From NCBI RefSeq assembly GCF_951805225.1, contig NZ_OX638201.1, positions 3,596,001 to 3,660,000 of the forward strand: a stretch of 64,000 nucleotides of DNA, written 5' to 3'. Positions 7,875-15,787 of this stretch are shown here, in pieces. Within the stretch, counting starts at the first letter, position 1, and the number at the start of each line of letters is the position of its first letter. Source of the stretch: an uncultured Flavobacterium sp. Its GTDB lineage: Bacteria > Bacteroidota > Bacteroidia > Flavobacteriales > Flavobacteriaceae. Position numbers and translations under genes: made by a program. Under the pieces are notes generated by a model. That model made no database searches, was not told the DNA's origin, and was given only the letters and a program-made list of their open reading frames with translations.

Positions 7875-8353
7875 TAGAAAAATCCTTTTATTAAAAATCT
7901 TAATTTAGCGATATCATCCTCTTTAAACTGATCCTGTAGCCATTCCACTAAATTCATTTTACTGAGTGTTGCGCTTCGACGCTCTCCAAACTCATTGTAA
8001 ACCCGAATAAATCCGTTGTGATTAAGTCCTGTTAGGTTGTTTTCAACAGCGCCATAATTCGCTCCAAATCCCAGTAAAGCAGTGTAGATGGCTTCGGCTC
8101 TCGCTCTTGCTTGGGTAACATTGATGTTACTTGGTTTGTAGCGGGTGTCTTCTTTTAGCTTGGAAAATCCTTTTAAGAATTTAAAATAGATCACTGCCAC
8201 TATTCCTCCTACAAGCAAAACCTTTAAAAATGTAAATCCTGTACTGATTGCTTTTTCGGTTTTTTCCTGTGATTTTTCGATCATCTTTTGCCCTTGTGGA
8301 CTTGTTAAAACACTGGCAATAACTGCGGGATTTCTCAAACCTTTTTTCTTCAT
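7874..8353 (-). CDS. Single-TM protein with a paralogous helical domain (2)
   Basis: 159 residues. A cytosolic helical N-terminus is followed by a TM at ~42-60 (FLKVLLVGGIVAVIYFKFL). The helical domain (~75-159) carries AEAIYTALLGFG.NYGAVENNLTGLN..GFIRVYNEFG and NLVEWLQDQF, aligning with the next gene. Stop and start of the two genes overlap by 1 bp. A pair of membrane-anchored paralogues side by side suggests a hetero-oligomeric membrane structure in the particle. Confidence 0.5.
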   Translation of the reverse strand: MKKKGLRNPAVIASVLTSPQGQKMIEKSQEKTEKAISTGFTFLKVLLVGGIVAVIYFKFLKGFSKLKEDTRYKPSNINVTQARARAEAIYTALLGFGANYGAVENNLTGLNHNGFIRVYNEFGERRSATLSKMNLVEWLQDQFKEDDIAKLRFLIKGFF

Positions 8354-8365
8354 GGTGTCGGTTTT

Positions 8366-8569
8366 TTAGTTAGACAAAAAACCTTTAATCATGGGAAAAT
8401 TGGTTTTTAATTGCTCGATGGCTTTTGGACTTTTGGAAAGTTCCGCCAGCTTTGCAAGCACATCATTGTCAAGCTGTGCTAAATCTGTCAAAGCTTTTGT
8501 TTTGGCTTCTTTTGCAAAAAGATTAGCCGTTTTTACTTCAATTTGAATCGGGGTGTCTACGCTTCCCAT
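8366..8569 (-). CDS. 67-residue helical late-module protein
   Basis: A small acidic/helical protein with a short N-terminal strand (TPIQIEVKTANLFAKEAKTK) and Leu-rich helices (ALTDLAQLDNDVLAKLAELS). No family is recognised. Its start lies inside the 3' end of the 254-residue gene (13-bp overlap), so expression is coupled. It may be a minor virion or scaffolding component. Confidence 0.5.
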   Translation of the reverse strand: MGSVDTPIQIEVKTANLFAKEAKTKALTDLAQLDNDVLAKLAELSKSPKAIEQLKTNFPMIKGFLSN

Positions 8570-9321
8570 AGTTGATATTTTTTTAATAGTTGTGCTAATT
8601 CTGACGAAAATTCATTGTTGGTATTAAGCCCTTTACCTATACTGTCCAAAACGCCTACAGCAGTATCGTCAAGGTGTTGCAAAGTCATTGCAAAGTGTTG
8701 TTTTACTTCGCTTGCAAAGGTTTCAACAGGAGCAGAAAGCCCTATAGTCGGTGTACCTTTAACAAAGCTTATCAGGGTTGGTAATTGTTGAATTGCTCCC
8801 ATTAACATTTCCTGAGTGCCTTTACTTTTATTTACATCGTATTTAGAAGCCAGTTGCTCTTCTCTGATGTCTTCGTACTTTTTTTTGAGATCCTTGTTTT
8901 CAGATTTCAAAAACTCGTTTTCTGTATGTAATCGGGATGCATCATTTTTGGCAACCATCAAATTCATAACATCAAGAGTTCCAAGACCGAAGGAATTAGA
9001 GAAAATATCCTGCGTCTGAACGGGTTTTGCGGGTTGAAATTCCATTGCTTGAGGTTTATTTTCAGTTGAAAAATTCACATCGAAAGGCTCACCGTCAATT
9101 TTAAAAGTGCTTCCGTTTTTACGCTTTAGAGAGAGGTTTAAATTTCGATACCCCTTTGCAAAAAGATCTTCAAAGAAATCTTCGGCACTTTCAAAATCGT
9201 CCTTAATTTCCTGATGTGATTTATTTCTAAAAAGCCATTTGTTTGCTTTTAAATCAAAAACCGAAACAGCCGAATATTTATCGGTATTTAATTTCTCTAT
9301 CAGGTTGTCTAATTCTTGCAT
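8557..9321 (-). CDS. 254-residue protein with a central coiled coil
   Basis: Residues 1-85 are mixed alpha/beta. Residues ~88-115 contain QPAKPVQTQDIFSNSFGLG. Residues ~128-160 form a charged coiled coil (ENEFLKSENKDLKKKYEDIR). The rest is helical and amphipathic (LPTLISFVKG). No family is recognised. Overlaps at both ends (13 bp with each neighbour) place it firmly in the late operon. Candidate scaffold, spike-base or internal structural protein. Confidence 0.5.
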   Translation of the reverse strand: MQELDNLIEKLNTDKYSAVSVFDLKANKWLFRNKSHQEIKDDFESAEDFFEDLFAKGYRNLNLSLKRKNGSTFKIDGEPFDVNFSTENKPQAMEFQPAKPVQTQDIFSNSFGLGTLDVMNLMVAKNDASRLHTENEFLKSENKDLKKKYEDIREEQLASKYDVNKSKGTQEMLMGAIQQLPTLISFVKGTPTIGLSAPVETFASEVKQHFAMTLQHLDDTAVGVLDSIGKGLNTNNEFSSELAQLLKKYQLWEA

Positions 9322-9617
9322 TTTAATGTCTTTTTATAAATAATATCAACTTCTTTTTTATTCCAACTTGAGTTTTGAAAATCTCCTGAATCAGTATCTC
9401 CAAAGTGAATACTTAAATCAATTTTAGATTGCGAGCCATCGGGAGTGACCAGAACAAAAGTTTCTTTACTTGCGATTTCGAAATCATTGACAAAGACACT
9501 AACAACACCGTTATTTCTAACTTGCAGAGTAGTCACATTATCGACCGATATTTCTTTATCTTCCTTTAGTTTTAAAAAAACAACTCCTGTAATTTTCGTA
9601 ATAATGCCTTGTGTCAT
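9309..9617 (-). CDS. 102-residue beta-rich late-module protein
   Basis: Alternating hydrophobic/polar strands (GIITKITGVVFLKLK, VTTLQVRNNGVVSVFVND) and no TM segment. It looks like a small beta-barrel or jelly-roll-like minor structural protein. It lies between another beta-rich gene (9629) and the coiled-coil gene. No homology is recognised. Confidence 0.45.
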   Translation of the reverse strand: MTQGIITKITGVVFLKLKEDKEISVDNVTTLQVRNNGVVSVFVNDFEIASKETFVLVTPDGSQSKIDLSIHFGDTDSGDFQNSSWNKKEVDIIYKKTLKCKN

Positions 9618-9628
9618 TTGATCGTGAT

Positions 9629-9994
9629 TTAATTATTACATTCAGCTTTAATTTTATACATCAAAATCAAAGCGAAATAGGTTTCTTTTACAACTACTGA
9701 TTTGGTTTTTGCTTTGAACTGAAAGGTTTTGTGTTCTGTTTCAAACAACAAGGGCTTGTAACTGTCTGCAAATCCTGAACCTTCTCGACGCTTCCAGTGA
9801 CCAATTGGAGTAGGTTTTGAAAACGCTACACCACTATCGTCAAAAATTCCAAATTCAGCGTAGTTGTCTACATCTGTATGATTGGTGTGCAATTCTGCTC
9901 CGAGTATAAAACCTGAATCCAATGCGGTTGTAAAATCAACCTCTGTTTGTCCGACTGGTATTACCAAATTGATTACTTTTTCTCTTACTGACAT
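9629..9994 (-). CDS. 121-residue beta-rich late-module protein (capsid-associated?)
   Basis: Soluble and beta-rich, with VINLVIPVGQTEVDF, GFILGAELHTNH and a strand-dense C-terminus (KTFQFKAKTKSVVVKETYFALILMYKI). Without a TM and directly downstream of the capsid candidate, it could be a minor capsid, penton or accessory protein. A transcription terminator separates it from the capsid candidate, suggesting lower expression. Confidence 0.45.
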   Translation of the reverse strand: MSVREKVINLVIPVGQTEVDFTTALDSGFILGAELHTNHTDVDNYAEFGIFDDSGVAFSKPTPIGHWKRREGSGFADSYKPLLFETEHKTFQFKAKTKSVVVKETYFALILMYKIKAECNN

Positions 9995-10008
9995 TTTATT
10001 GATTATTT

Positions 10009-10045
10009 AAAAAAAGCCGTAACCTCTACGTTTTACGGCTTTTTT
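10009..10045 (-). terminator. Strong hairpin after the capsid candidate
   Basis: AAAAAGCCGTAA and TTACGGCTTTTT pair around a 10-base loop, with T-runs on both strands. The hairpin lies between the stop at 10070 and the next start at 9994, inside an otherwise continuous late operon. Partial termination here would make the upstream capsid candidate the most abundant product. Confidence 0.75.
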
Positions 10046-10069
10046 AGATTTAGAAAAAACTTTGTTTGA

Positions 10070-10630
10070 TTATATTTTGGCTTGCGTTGCTCTGAATTCA
10101 AAACGAACGTTATGAGCTGTTACATTGTCAACTGGTACTCCTTTTGGATATTCAATTTCCATTTCAAACTCTAAGTTTGAACGCAAAAGCGGAGAAGTTG
10201 AAATCGCTCTGAATAAATTATGAATGTCTCCTTCTCCTGAAAGATCAGTGATAGGCATATCAATAAGAACGTTACCTTCCTGCTTTAATCTGAATTCTGC
10301 ATTTAAAAATGCCGGATCAAGATTTGTTCCGTTAGCAGGAACCCATGTTGAAGTTTTAATATCTGCTTTTGAAGCTGAATCAACCAAAACTCTCACACCA
10401 TCAATAACATAATCACGTCCAGAGTTTAATTTGTTACCGTCTAAATTGGTGATTCCTACCTCACGTTTTGTATTTACGTCGATAATATCGACAGTTCCGC
10501 CTTGTCCTTTGATAGCTACGTTTAAATAAAGCGTTTTATCGGTCAGGGCTACATTTCCTATTCTTGGTATTCCTGCGGTTGCTTTGGCTTTAATTGTTGC
10601 AGTTGCAGAAGCTAATTGTTGATTTCTCAT
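10070..10630 (-). CDS. Major capsid protein candidate
   Basis: The likely start is ATG 10630, after an A-rich leader. A longer frame from 10741 adds an Asn/Lys/Ser-rich segment that looks untranslated. The 187-residue product is soluble and beta-rich: RIGNVALTDKTLYLNVAIKG, YVIDGVRVLVD, FRLKQEGNVLIDMPITDLSG, LEFEMEIEYPKG, VTAHNVRFEFRATQ. An abundant soluble beta protein with its own terminator and no TM, set among membrane proteins, is what a capsid gene looks like. It is too short for a double jelly roll (usually over 250 residues), so a single jelly roll or a different fold is more likely. Identity is inferred, not recognised. Confidence 0.5.
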   Translation of the reverse strand: MRNQQLASATATIKAKATAGIPRIGNVALTDKTLYLNVAIKGQGGTVDIIDVNTKREVGITNLDGNKLNSGRDYVIDGVRVLVDSASKADIKTSTWVPANGTNLDPAFLNAEFRLKQEGNVLIDMPITDLSGEGDIHNLFRAISTSPLLRSNLEFEMEIEYPKGVPVDNVTAHNVRFEFRATQAKI

Positions 10631-10691
10631 TTTGATTGTTTTTTGATTGATGATTGATTTTTTTAATGCAAGTGCTTTGCCTTGCTGACTT

Positions 10692-11264
10692 TTATTGTTG
10701 TTGCTGATACAGTTCGTTGTAGATTTCTGTTTCAGGAGCATTTAATCCTTTTTCCTCTCCGTAGATTTCTTCCGCTCCATGTAAACCGTCTTCTAAGTAG
10801 AGTGCTTCCTCTGCTCCGTGTAAACCATCGTCGACTAATTCAAAAACATTTCCTGCTTCGTCCATAAACTGACCGTTTAAACCTTGCTCATCGAACTGAT
10901 AAAGTTGACCATCAGCACCAACGAATTGACCGTTTAAACCACTTTCATCAGGACAACCCAAACCAACAGCACCTTTTGCGAATTGTGAAAATTTGCTTGT
11001 ACCTGAAAGGGATGTGCCTAAACTTTTGGCTGAAACTTTTTTAACTGCCAATAAGATTTGTACAACAGCGCTTCCCATTAATGCACCTTTAAGCAGATTT
11101 GCTTTGGTTGTTGTTCCGCTTACTTTTGTTGCCCCAAACACGGAAACACCCGCTAAGGCAATATTCATAATCGGGCTGTCAGATGCAGGTAATAACGTAC
11201 TTGCTCCATTTGATACCATACCGCCTAGTACCCCTCCTCCAATAATTACTACTTCTTTATTCAT
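10692..11264 (-). CDS. Gly-rich membrane protein with acidic GLNGQ/GLHGAEE repeats
   Basis: 190 residues. The N-terminal half is hydrophobic and Gly/Ala-rich (VVIIGGGVLGGMVSNGAS; NIALAGVSVFGATKV; GALMGSAVVQILLAVKK), giving two to three membrane segments. The C-terminal ~80 residues are strongly acidic imperfect repeats: GLNGQFVGADGQLYQFD, GLNGQFMDEAGNVFEL, two GLHGAEE units and GLNAPE. The tail ends YQQQQ. Similar GLNAP/GLGKP tags occur in neighbouring gene products. Probably an abundant virion membrane protein with a lumenal or outer acidic tail. No family known to me. Confidence 0.5.
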   Translation of the reverse strand: MNKEVVIIGGGVLGGMVSNGASTLLPASDSPIMNIALAGVSVFGATKVSGTTTKANLLKGALMGSAVVQILLAVKKVSAKSLGTSLSGTSKFSQFAKGAVGLGCPDESGLNGQFVGADGQLYQFDEQGLNGQFMDEAGNVFELVDDGLHGAEEALYLEDGLHGAEEIYGEEKGLNAPETEIYNELYQQQQ

Positions 11265-11282
11265 TTTTGATTAATTTAATTA

Positions 11283-11792
11283 CTAACTCTTTTTTGTGGC
11301 TAAATAAATTCCTCCCAATACACCTGCAACGCCCAAGGCATATAAAGCAGTATTATCTTTTTGTGGGCTTTGCAAAAGTTCCGAAGCCATTGCAGGGGTA
11401 ACGGGTGTTAAATCTCCTACGGGCTGATCGTTTTGATCTGTATTAGATGTTGGGTTTGTAACAATTGGTGCAGGTTTTAAAGCGTTAACAGATTGTATTT
11501 GTGGTCGTGCATTGCTTTTAATAGTATTTACAATTGCTTTACCTGCCGTGGTTTTTGAAAGCGTTGTTGCTTTGTTGGCAATTCGACCGACAAAACTTGC
11601 CGAACCATTTGAATTTTTTAGAACTTTAGATAAAATCCCTGATCCTGCGGGACCCACTACAGGGATAATACTTGTAGCAATTGGCAAAAGACCTTTAGTA
11701 ACTTTAACCGCATTTTTCAAACTCACATCTTTGATTCTGATCTTTTTCCAAAAAGGTTTTCCAAGTCCGCTATTTACAAGTACATAATCCAT
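11283..11792 (-). CDS. Membrane protein with N-terminal GLGKPFWKKIRI motif (1)
   Basis: 169 residues. The N-terminus carries SGLGKPFWKKIRIKDVSLKN, a hydrophobic Gly/Pro stretch follows (LLPIATSIIPVVGPAGSGIL), then a Ser/Asn/Pro linker and a C-terminal TM (YALGVAGVLGGIYLATKKS). The N-terminal motif is shared almost exactly with the next gene upstream, suggesting a common docking or assembly signal. It overlaps that gene by 23 bp. Confidence 0.5.
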   Translation of the reverse strand: MDYVLVNSGLGKPFWKKIRIKDVSLKNAVKVTKGLLPIATSIIPVVGPAGSGILSKVLKNSNGSASFVGRIANKATTLSKTTAGKAIVNTIKSNARPQIQSVNALKPAPIVTNPTSNTDQNDQPVGDLTPVTPAMASELLQSPQKDNTALYALGVAGVLGGIYLATKKS

Positions 11793-12036
11793 TTGCCTGT
11801 CTTTTAATTGTTGTTGATTTTGCTCGGTTTAATCTCACCAAGCGTTTGTTTTTATTTTTAAGAAGCAAATGCGGTGCAAGTGCTGTCTTTGCAATTGTGC
11901 CCTGAGCTTTTTTAGAAAGAAACAAATGCGGTGCAAGTGTTGCTTTAGCTACGTTTTTTAAATTGACATCTCTGATTCTGATCTTTTTCCAAAAGGGTTT
12001 TCCTAATCCCCCATCATTTACATTGATATGTATCAT
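11770..12036 (-). CDS. Small basic protein with GLGKPFWKKIRI motif (2)
   Basis: 88 residues. GGLGKPFWKKIRIRDVNLKN at the N-terminus duplicates the head of the neighbouring protein. Two internal copies of a TALAPHLxLxKK-type motif (ATLAPHLFLSKK, TALAPHLLLKNK) follow, then a basic Arg/Lys tail. The high charge suggests nucleic-acid or lipid-headgroup contact. No family is recognised. Confidence 0.5.
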   Translation of the reverse strand: MIHINVNDGGLGKPFWKKIRIRDVNLKNVAKATLAPHLFLSKKAQGTIAKTALAPHLLLKNKNKRLVRLNRAKSTTIKRQANGLCTCK

Positions 12037-12046
12037 ACTTCATTAT

Positions 12047-12757
12047 TTAATTAGATTTTCCAAATAGAAATAAACCCGTTAAAAATCCTCCTATTGCTAG
12101 AATTACTGGTTTATTAGAATCCTTTGCAACGGTTGTAGTTTTTGTTGCAATAGTTTTGCGCTTACCCTTTGCAGTGGGAGCATTAAGCCCATAATGCGGT
12201 AAATTAACATCGGTGTCGTGTGCCATAGTATATATTGGTTCTCGGTTATTACTTGTTGTACCGTCTATAATAAAATAGCCGTCTTTTATATCGCCTGTTT
12301 CTTGGTTAAGAAGCACAATTACGTAAACGTGAGTATATAGATCTGGACGAAAACTTGGTTGTTTAATCTGCCTGATATAATGGCGAATACCCATATTAGC
12401 AAGTAAACAACTGGCAAAAATGGAATAGGTTTTACAATCAACTCCTGATACTCTTTGCTTGAAAGCGCAAGCAGGACTTCTAAGGTTTTGCTCTATTCCA
12501 TCGGCTTTGTACTGAATGTGATTGTACAAAAACCAATAAATCTTATCACACGTTTCTTTCAATGAACTTTGTTGCAAAAGTGTTGCAACTTCCTTTGTCT
12601 GATAGTTGTATTTCACAACCATTTGTTTAATCATTCTGACAGTATCAAAAGTATTACCGTTGCCCAGTTTAGTCTTATCACAGCTAACACGTGGAAACAA
12701 CGGTTCGTACTCCTGACCGCCTAAGATGTTCCTTTGTAACAAGTTATCAATATCCAT
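12047..12757 (-). CDS. Transglutaminase-like cysteine peptidase with C-terminal TM
   Basis: 236 residues. The fold motif is clear: SGVDCKTYSIFASCLLANMG with candidate nucleophile C108, THVYVIVLL with H143, and YFIIDGTTS with D165, giving a Cys-His-Asp triad in the usual order. A GLNAPTAKGKRK segment and a C-terminal hydrophobic anchor (VILAIGGFLTGLFLFGK) follow. It is the first gene of the late operon. Transglutaminase-like domains can cleave or cross-link proteins or peptidoglycan, so virion maturation or cell-wall penetration is plausible. The exact substrate is unknown. Confidence 0.68.
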   Translation of the reverse strand: MDIDNLLQRNILGGQEYEPLFPRVSCDKTKLGNGNTFDTVRMIKQMVVKYNYQTKEVATLLQQSSLKETCDKIYWFLYNHIQYKADGIEQNLRSPACAFKQRVSGVDCKTYSIFASCLLANMGIRHYIRQIKQPSFRPDLYTHVYVIVLLNQETGDIKDGYFIIDGTTSNNREPIYTMAHDTDVNLPHYGLNAPTAKGKRKTIATKTTTVAKDSNKPVILAIGGFLTGLFLFGKSN

Positions 12758-12902
12758 TTATTTCATTTTCGTTCTTGTATTAGGTTGTTAGGCTTTTCGA
12801 TTACAAATATGAAACAGAAGAAAAGAAGCGTTTTAAGATTGTGGAGGATTACTCAAGAATTTCGTATGGTTTTGAAGCTTTGCAAAGGTTTTGCAAAAAA
12901 AT

Positions 12903-12926
12903 ACCCGTTTCTTTGCAGAAACGGGT
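12903..12926 (-). terminator. Hairpin between the regulator block and the late operon
   Basis: ACCCGTTTCT pairs with AGAAACGGGT around TTGC, followed on the minus strand by a T-run after TTGC. It closes the transcription unit of 13049-13822. The gap 12758-13048 otherwise shows no gene and should contain the late promoter. Confidence 0.72.
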
Positions 12927-13048
12927 AGCTAGTCATGTTTTTTAATCTAAACTGATATGATGATTGAAAATCTGTTAATGGATCTTATAAAGACAATCAT
13001 TTTAGTGTACTATTTGTAATTTTATTTCTGTCCTTTAAACATCTACTC

Positions 13049-13822
13049 TTAGTGTAGCAATATAAAATCGAAGAGAGCAATAATTCCTAATAAAATAGGC
13101 ACTATCCTAGTTAATGTTAAATATTTTGATGGAGTAATACCAATATGTTTTTTAAATGCTCGATAACAGGTTGTTCTGCATTGAAATCCTGAAGCCAAAA
13201 TCATTTTTTGTAGTGTTAAATCCTTCCAATCAGGATCATTAATTTTCTCTTTAAAATATTCAATTCTCAACAAATTTATATAATCTTTGAAATGAAGATT
13301 AATTTGCGAATTAAATGCATACGAAATAGTATGAAGCGGAATTTCACTTTCGGCAGCAAATTCCTGTAAAGAAAAATCTTTTTTTAGAAATAGCTTTTTA
13401 GAGACCAAAATACTTTCAAATTTTGCTAAAAAAAATTGTTTTTCTTTTAATACGATCCTGTTTGATTTCAAATATTCTGATGGAGTAATACCAACATGCT
13501 TTAGAAATGCTCTATGACAGGTCACTCTGGACTGAAATCCTGAAGCTAAAATCATTTCTTTTAGTGGTAAATTATTCCAATCAGCATCGTTAATTTTTTC
13601 TTTAAAATATTCAATTCTCTTTAAGTTTATATAATCTGTGAAATGAAGATTAACTTCCGAATTAAGTAAATACGAAATCGTATGAAGAGGAATACCGCTT
13701 TCTATAGCAAGTTCCGGTAAAGAAAAATCCTTTTTTAGAAATAATTTTTTAGAAACCAAAATACTTTCAAATTTTGCTAAAAAAAATTGTTTTTCTTTTA
13801 ATGTTAACTTTTCATACGCCAT
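13049..13822 (-). CDS. Tandem-duplicated AraC-type HTH protein with C-terminal TM
   Basis: 257 residues made of two 117-residue copies, starting at about residues 8 and 125. Each begins LKEKQFFLAKFESILVSKKL and contains an AraC-type DNA-binding domain (KEMILASGFQSRVTCHRAF / QKMILASGFQCRTTCYRAF, then HxGITPSxYL). A hydrophobic C-terminal segment follows (PILLGIIALFDFILL). Copies share most residues, so the duplication is recent. Two AraC HTH modules in one membrane-tethered chain is unusual. It lies between transposase-like genes and the late promoter region, so it may control late genes or be inserted cargo. Confidence 0.7.
   Translation of the reverse strand: MAYEKLTLKEKQFFLAKFESILVSKKLFLKKDFSLPELAIESGIPLHTISYLLNSEVNLHFTDYINLKRIEYFKEKINDADWNNLPLKEMILASGFQSRVTCHRAFLKHVGITPSEYLKSNRIVLKEKQFFLAKFESILVSKKLFLKKDFSLQEFAAESEIPLHTISYAFNSQINLHFKDYINLLRIEYFKEKINDPDWKDLTLQKMILASGFQCRTTCYRAFKKHIGITPSKYLTLTRIVPILLGIIALFDFILLH
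13100..13801 (-). repeat. 351-bp tandem duplication within the AraC-like gene
   Basis: Two adjacent 351-bp copies (about 13100-13450 and 13451-13801) encode the two HTH domains. The reading frame is preserved and the copies remain highly similar at DNA level. Confidence 0.75.
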
Positions 13823-13974
13823 ATATTTTAATCTAATATTTAATAAATATATAATCAGCTGATAAATAAAATCTTTAAAGCTATATAAACAAAAATAAAG
13901 TAATTATTATAAACTAATTACTTATTATTCTTATCATTCTTTTTGATACTAAATTAAAAACTTTTCTACAGATT

Positions 13975-14403
13975 TTAATTCTTTTTTACTATCCCTGACA
14001 AACCTAATTCGCTCATATATTTTCTTACTGTCCTACTTGATAATTGATATCCTGTCTTTTGAAGTTCTACGGCAATTCGTTCACTGCCATAGCGCATTTT
14101 AAAAGCAAAGAATAATGAAGTTATTTCTTTCTGTATTAAGATTTTCCTCTTTTGAGTTTCATTCAATGGTTGTTTTTTCCATCTATGATATTCTCTTCTA
14201 TCTATACCCAAAGATTCTGACATTAATCTAATAGAGTATATTTTTTCGTTGCTTAATATAAAATCAAAAACTTTAGATTTTCCTTCATAAAGATGTTTCC
14301 CTGCATTTCTGAGAATTTCAAATTTCAAATCTGATTTTTTAATTTTTTGTTCAAGCTTATTAATTTTTTGTTCTTGCAAAGCTTTTTTTATGGAATGTTT
14401 CAT
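13975..14403 (-). CDS. IS3-type HTH_21 protein lacking a catalytic domain
   Basis: 142 residues matching the part of an IS3 transposase before the DDE domain: a Lys-rich coiled coil, IYSIRLMSESLGIDRREYHRWKK, then ITSLFFAFKMRYGSERIAVELQ and a second HTH. The chain stops right where the rve core would begin (SGIVKKN). It aligns with residues ~75-190 of the transposase at 14487-15662. Either a truncated transposase or a domesticated DNA-binding protein. The frame is intact with its own ATG. Confidence 0.6.
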   Translation of the reverse strand: MKHSIKKALQEQKINKLEQKIKKSDLKFEILRNAGKHLYEGKSKVFDFILSNEKIYSIRLMSESLGIDRREYHRWKKQPLNETQKRKILIQKEITSLFFAFKMRYGSERIAVELQKTGYQLSSRTVRKYMSELGLSGIVKKN

Positions 14404-14486
14404 GCTAATAATCTTAATCTATATTGTGATACATAGATGAAAAAAAAATATTATTGACAAACATATTAATAGGTACAACAATACAA

Positions 14487-15662
14487 TTAATCTAGCTGTT
14501 TTAAATTATTGATTGTATTGAACTGTTCTATAGTTTTATTATTCAATGTCGAATGTATTCTTTTCTTATTGTACCAGTTTTCGATAAATTCAAATATTTC
14601 TGCTTTCATCTGTTTTCTTGTAAGCAAATTACTTCCTTGATCTAATAATTCTCTTTTTAGTGAACTGAAAAAACTTTCCGAAACAGCATTATCTAAGTGA
14701 TCTCCTTTACGACTCATACTTCTTATACATTTATATGAATCTAATTTATTTCGAAATGCTCTATTGGCATATTGAACTCCTCTGTCAGAATGAAATATTA
14801 ATCCATTTGATACCGTACGGTTAGTTATAGCCATTTCCCAAGCAGGTAATGTCGTCCTAATAGTGGAAAGCCGAGATCCCAAACTCCAACCGATTATTTT
14901 TCGGTCATACAAATCCATAATAATCGTGAGATATAAAAACCCTTTTTGGGTCTGAAGATAAGTAATATCCGAAACCCATACTTTAGAATAATCGCTTACT
15001 TTAAAATCTCGATTTAAAACATTTGGAGCGATGTAATAACCATGTTTTGAATCGGTAGTTGCTGTAAATTTTCTTTTCTTGACGTAATTTAATTCTAATT
15101 GACGCATGTAAAACCCTACCCTCTTTATGCATATTTTATACCCCATCTTATGCAGTTCTTTTGTGATTTTATATCTGCCATAATGCTTTTTAAAGCGAAA
15201 AAATAACGATGTTATATCGTCTTTTAATATATTTATCTGACGTTGTTTTTCAGAAATACCATTATTTTTCCATCGATGATATCTACCATAACCCACTTCT
15301 AAGACTTCACACATTCTCAATATTGAATATTTATGTTCGTTATCTCTGATGAATTGATAAATTGCTAAATTACCTCGGTAAAGAAAAGGCGTTGCATTCT
15401 TTAAAATCTCGTATCTGAGTTCATATTCTTTTGATTTTTTTTCCAGATCAAAAATAGGTTTCTCGTAAGGATGCACCCTATCATAGCCTGATCCTTGAAA
15501 ACTCCCTTCTCCAAATTTTAGATATTCCTTTCGCCAGCGTGTTAGTAAACAGGGTAATATTCCAAGTTCTTCGGCAAGCTCTTTAAGAGTACTTCTTTTA
15601 TAACTTAATTTAACAGCATTAACTTTAAAAATACGATCATATTTTTTATACTTTCCTGCCAT
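14487..15662 (-). CDS. IS3-family transposase with OrfA and OrfB regions in one frame
   Basis: 391 residues. An N-terminal HTH (TLKELAEELGILPCLLTRWRKEYL) and a coiled coil correspond to OrfA. HTH_21 and an rve catalytic core with DDE (WVSDITYL, FHSDRGVQY, AVSESFFSSLKREL) correspond to OrfB. IS3 elements usually make this protein by -1 frameshifting between two frames; here it is one continuous frame. I could not identify terminal inverted repeats or target duplications. It could be an active IS or a captured gene of the element. Confidence 0.75.
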   Translation of the reverse strand: MAGKYKKYDRIFKVNAVKLSYKRSTLKELAEELGILPCLLTRWRKEYLKFGEGSFQGSGYDRVHPYEKPIFDLEKKSKEYELRYEILKNATPFLYRGNLAIYQFIRDNEHKYSILRMCEVLEVGYGRYHRWKNNGISEKQRQINILKDDITSLFFRFKKHYGRYKITKELHKMGYKICIKRVGFYMRQLELNYVKKRKFTATTDSKHGYYIAPNVLNRDFKVSDYSKVWVSDITYLQTQKGFLYLTIIMDLYDRKIIGWSLGSRLSTIRTTLPAWEMAITNRTVSNGLIFHSDRGVQYANRAFRNKLDSYKCIRSMSRKGDHLDNAVSESFFSSLKRELLDQGSNLLTRKQMKAEIFEFIENWYNKKRIHSTLNNKTIEQFNTINNLKQLD

Positions 15663-15694
15663 AAGTCTTAATAGTATATCACTTAATTACCTCA

Positions 15695-15718
15695 AAACTA
15701 AATTAATAAATTTAGTTT
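15695..15718. other. Perfect 10-bp inverted repeat upstream of the transposase gene
   Basis: AAACTAAATT and AATTTAGTTT are separated by AATA and followed by an A-run. Possibly an IS end structure, operator or terminator. Its role is not decidable from sequence alone. Confidence 0.4.
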
Positions 15719-15787
15719 AAAAAAATCTTTTGAAGTCAGATCTATTAAGTCTTATTTCATGATATAAGCTTATATTTTATGATCTTT

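Noticed and set aside
14487..15662. Transposase as the integration enzyme of the whole element
   Set aside because: The tRNA-fragment border points to a site-specific integrase; an IS3 transposase would leave short target duplications, not a tRNA split.
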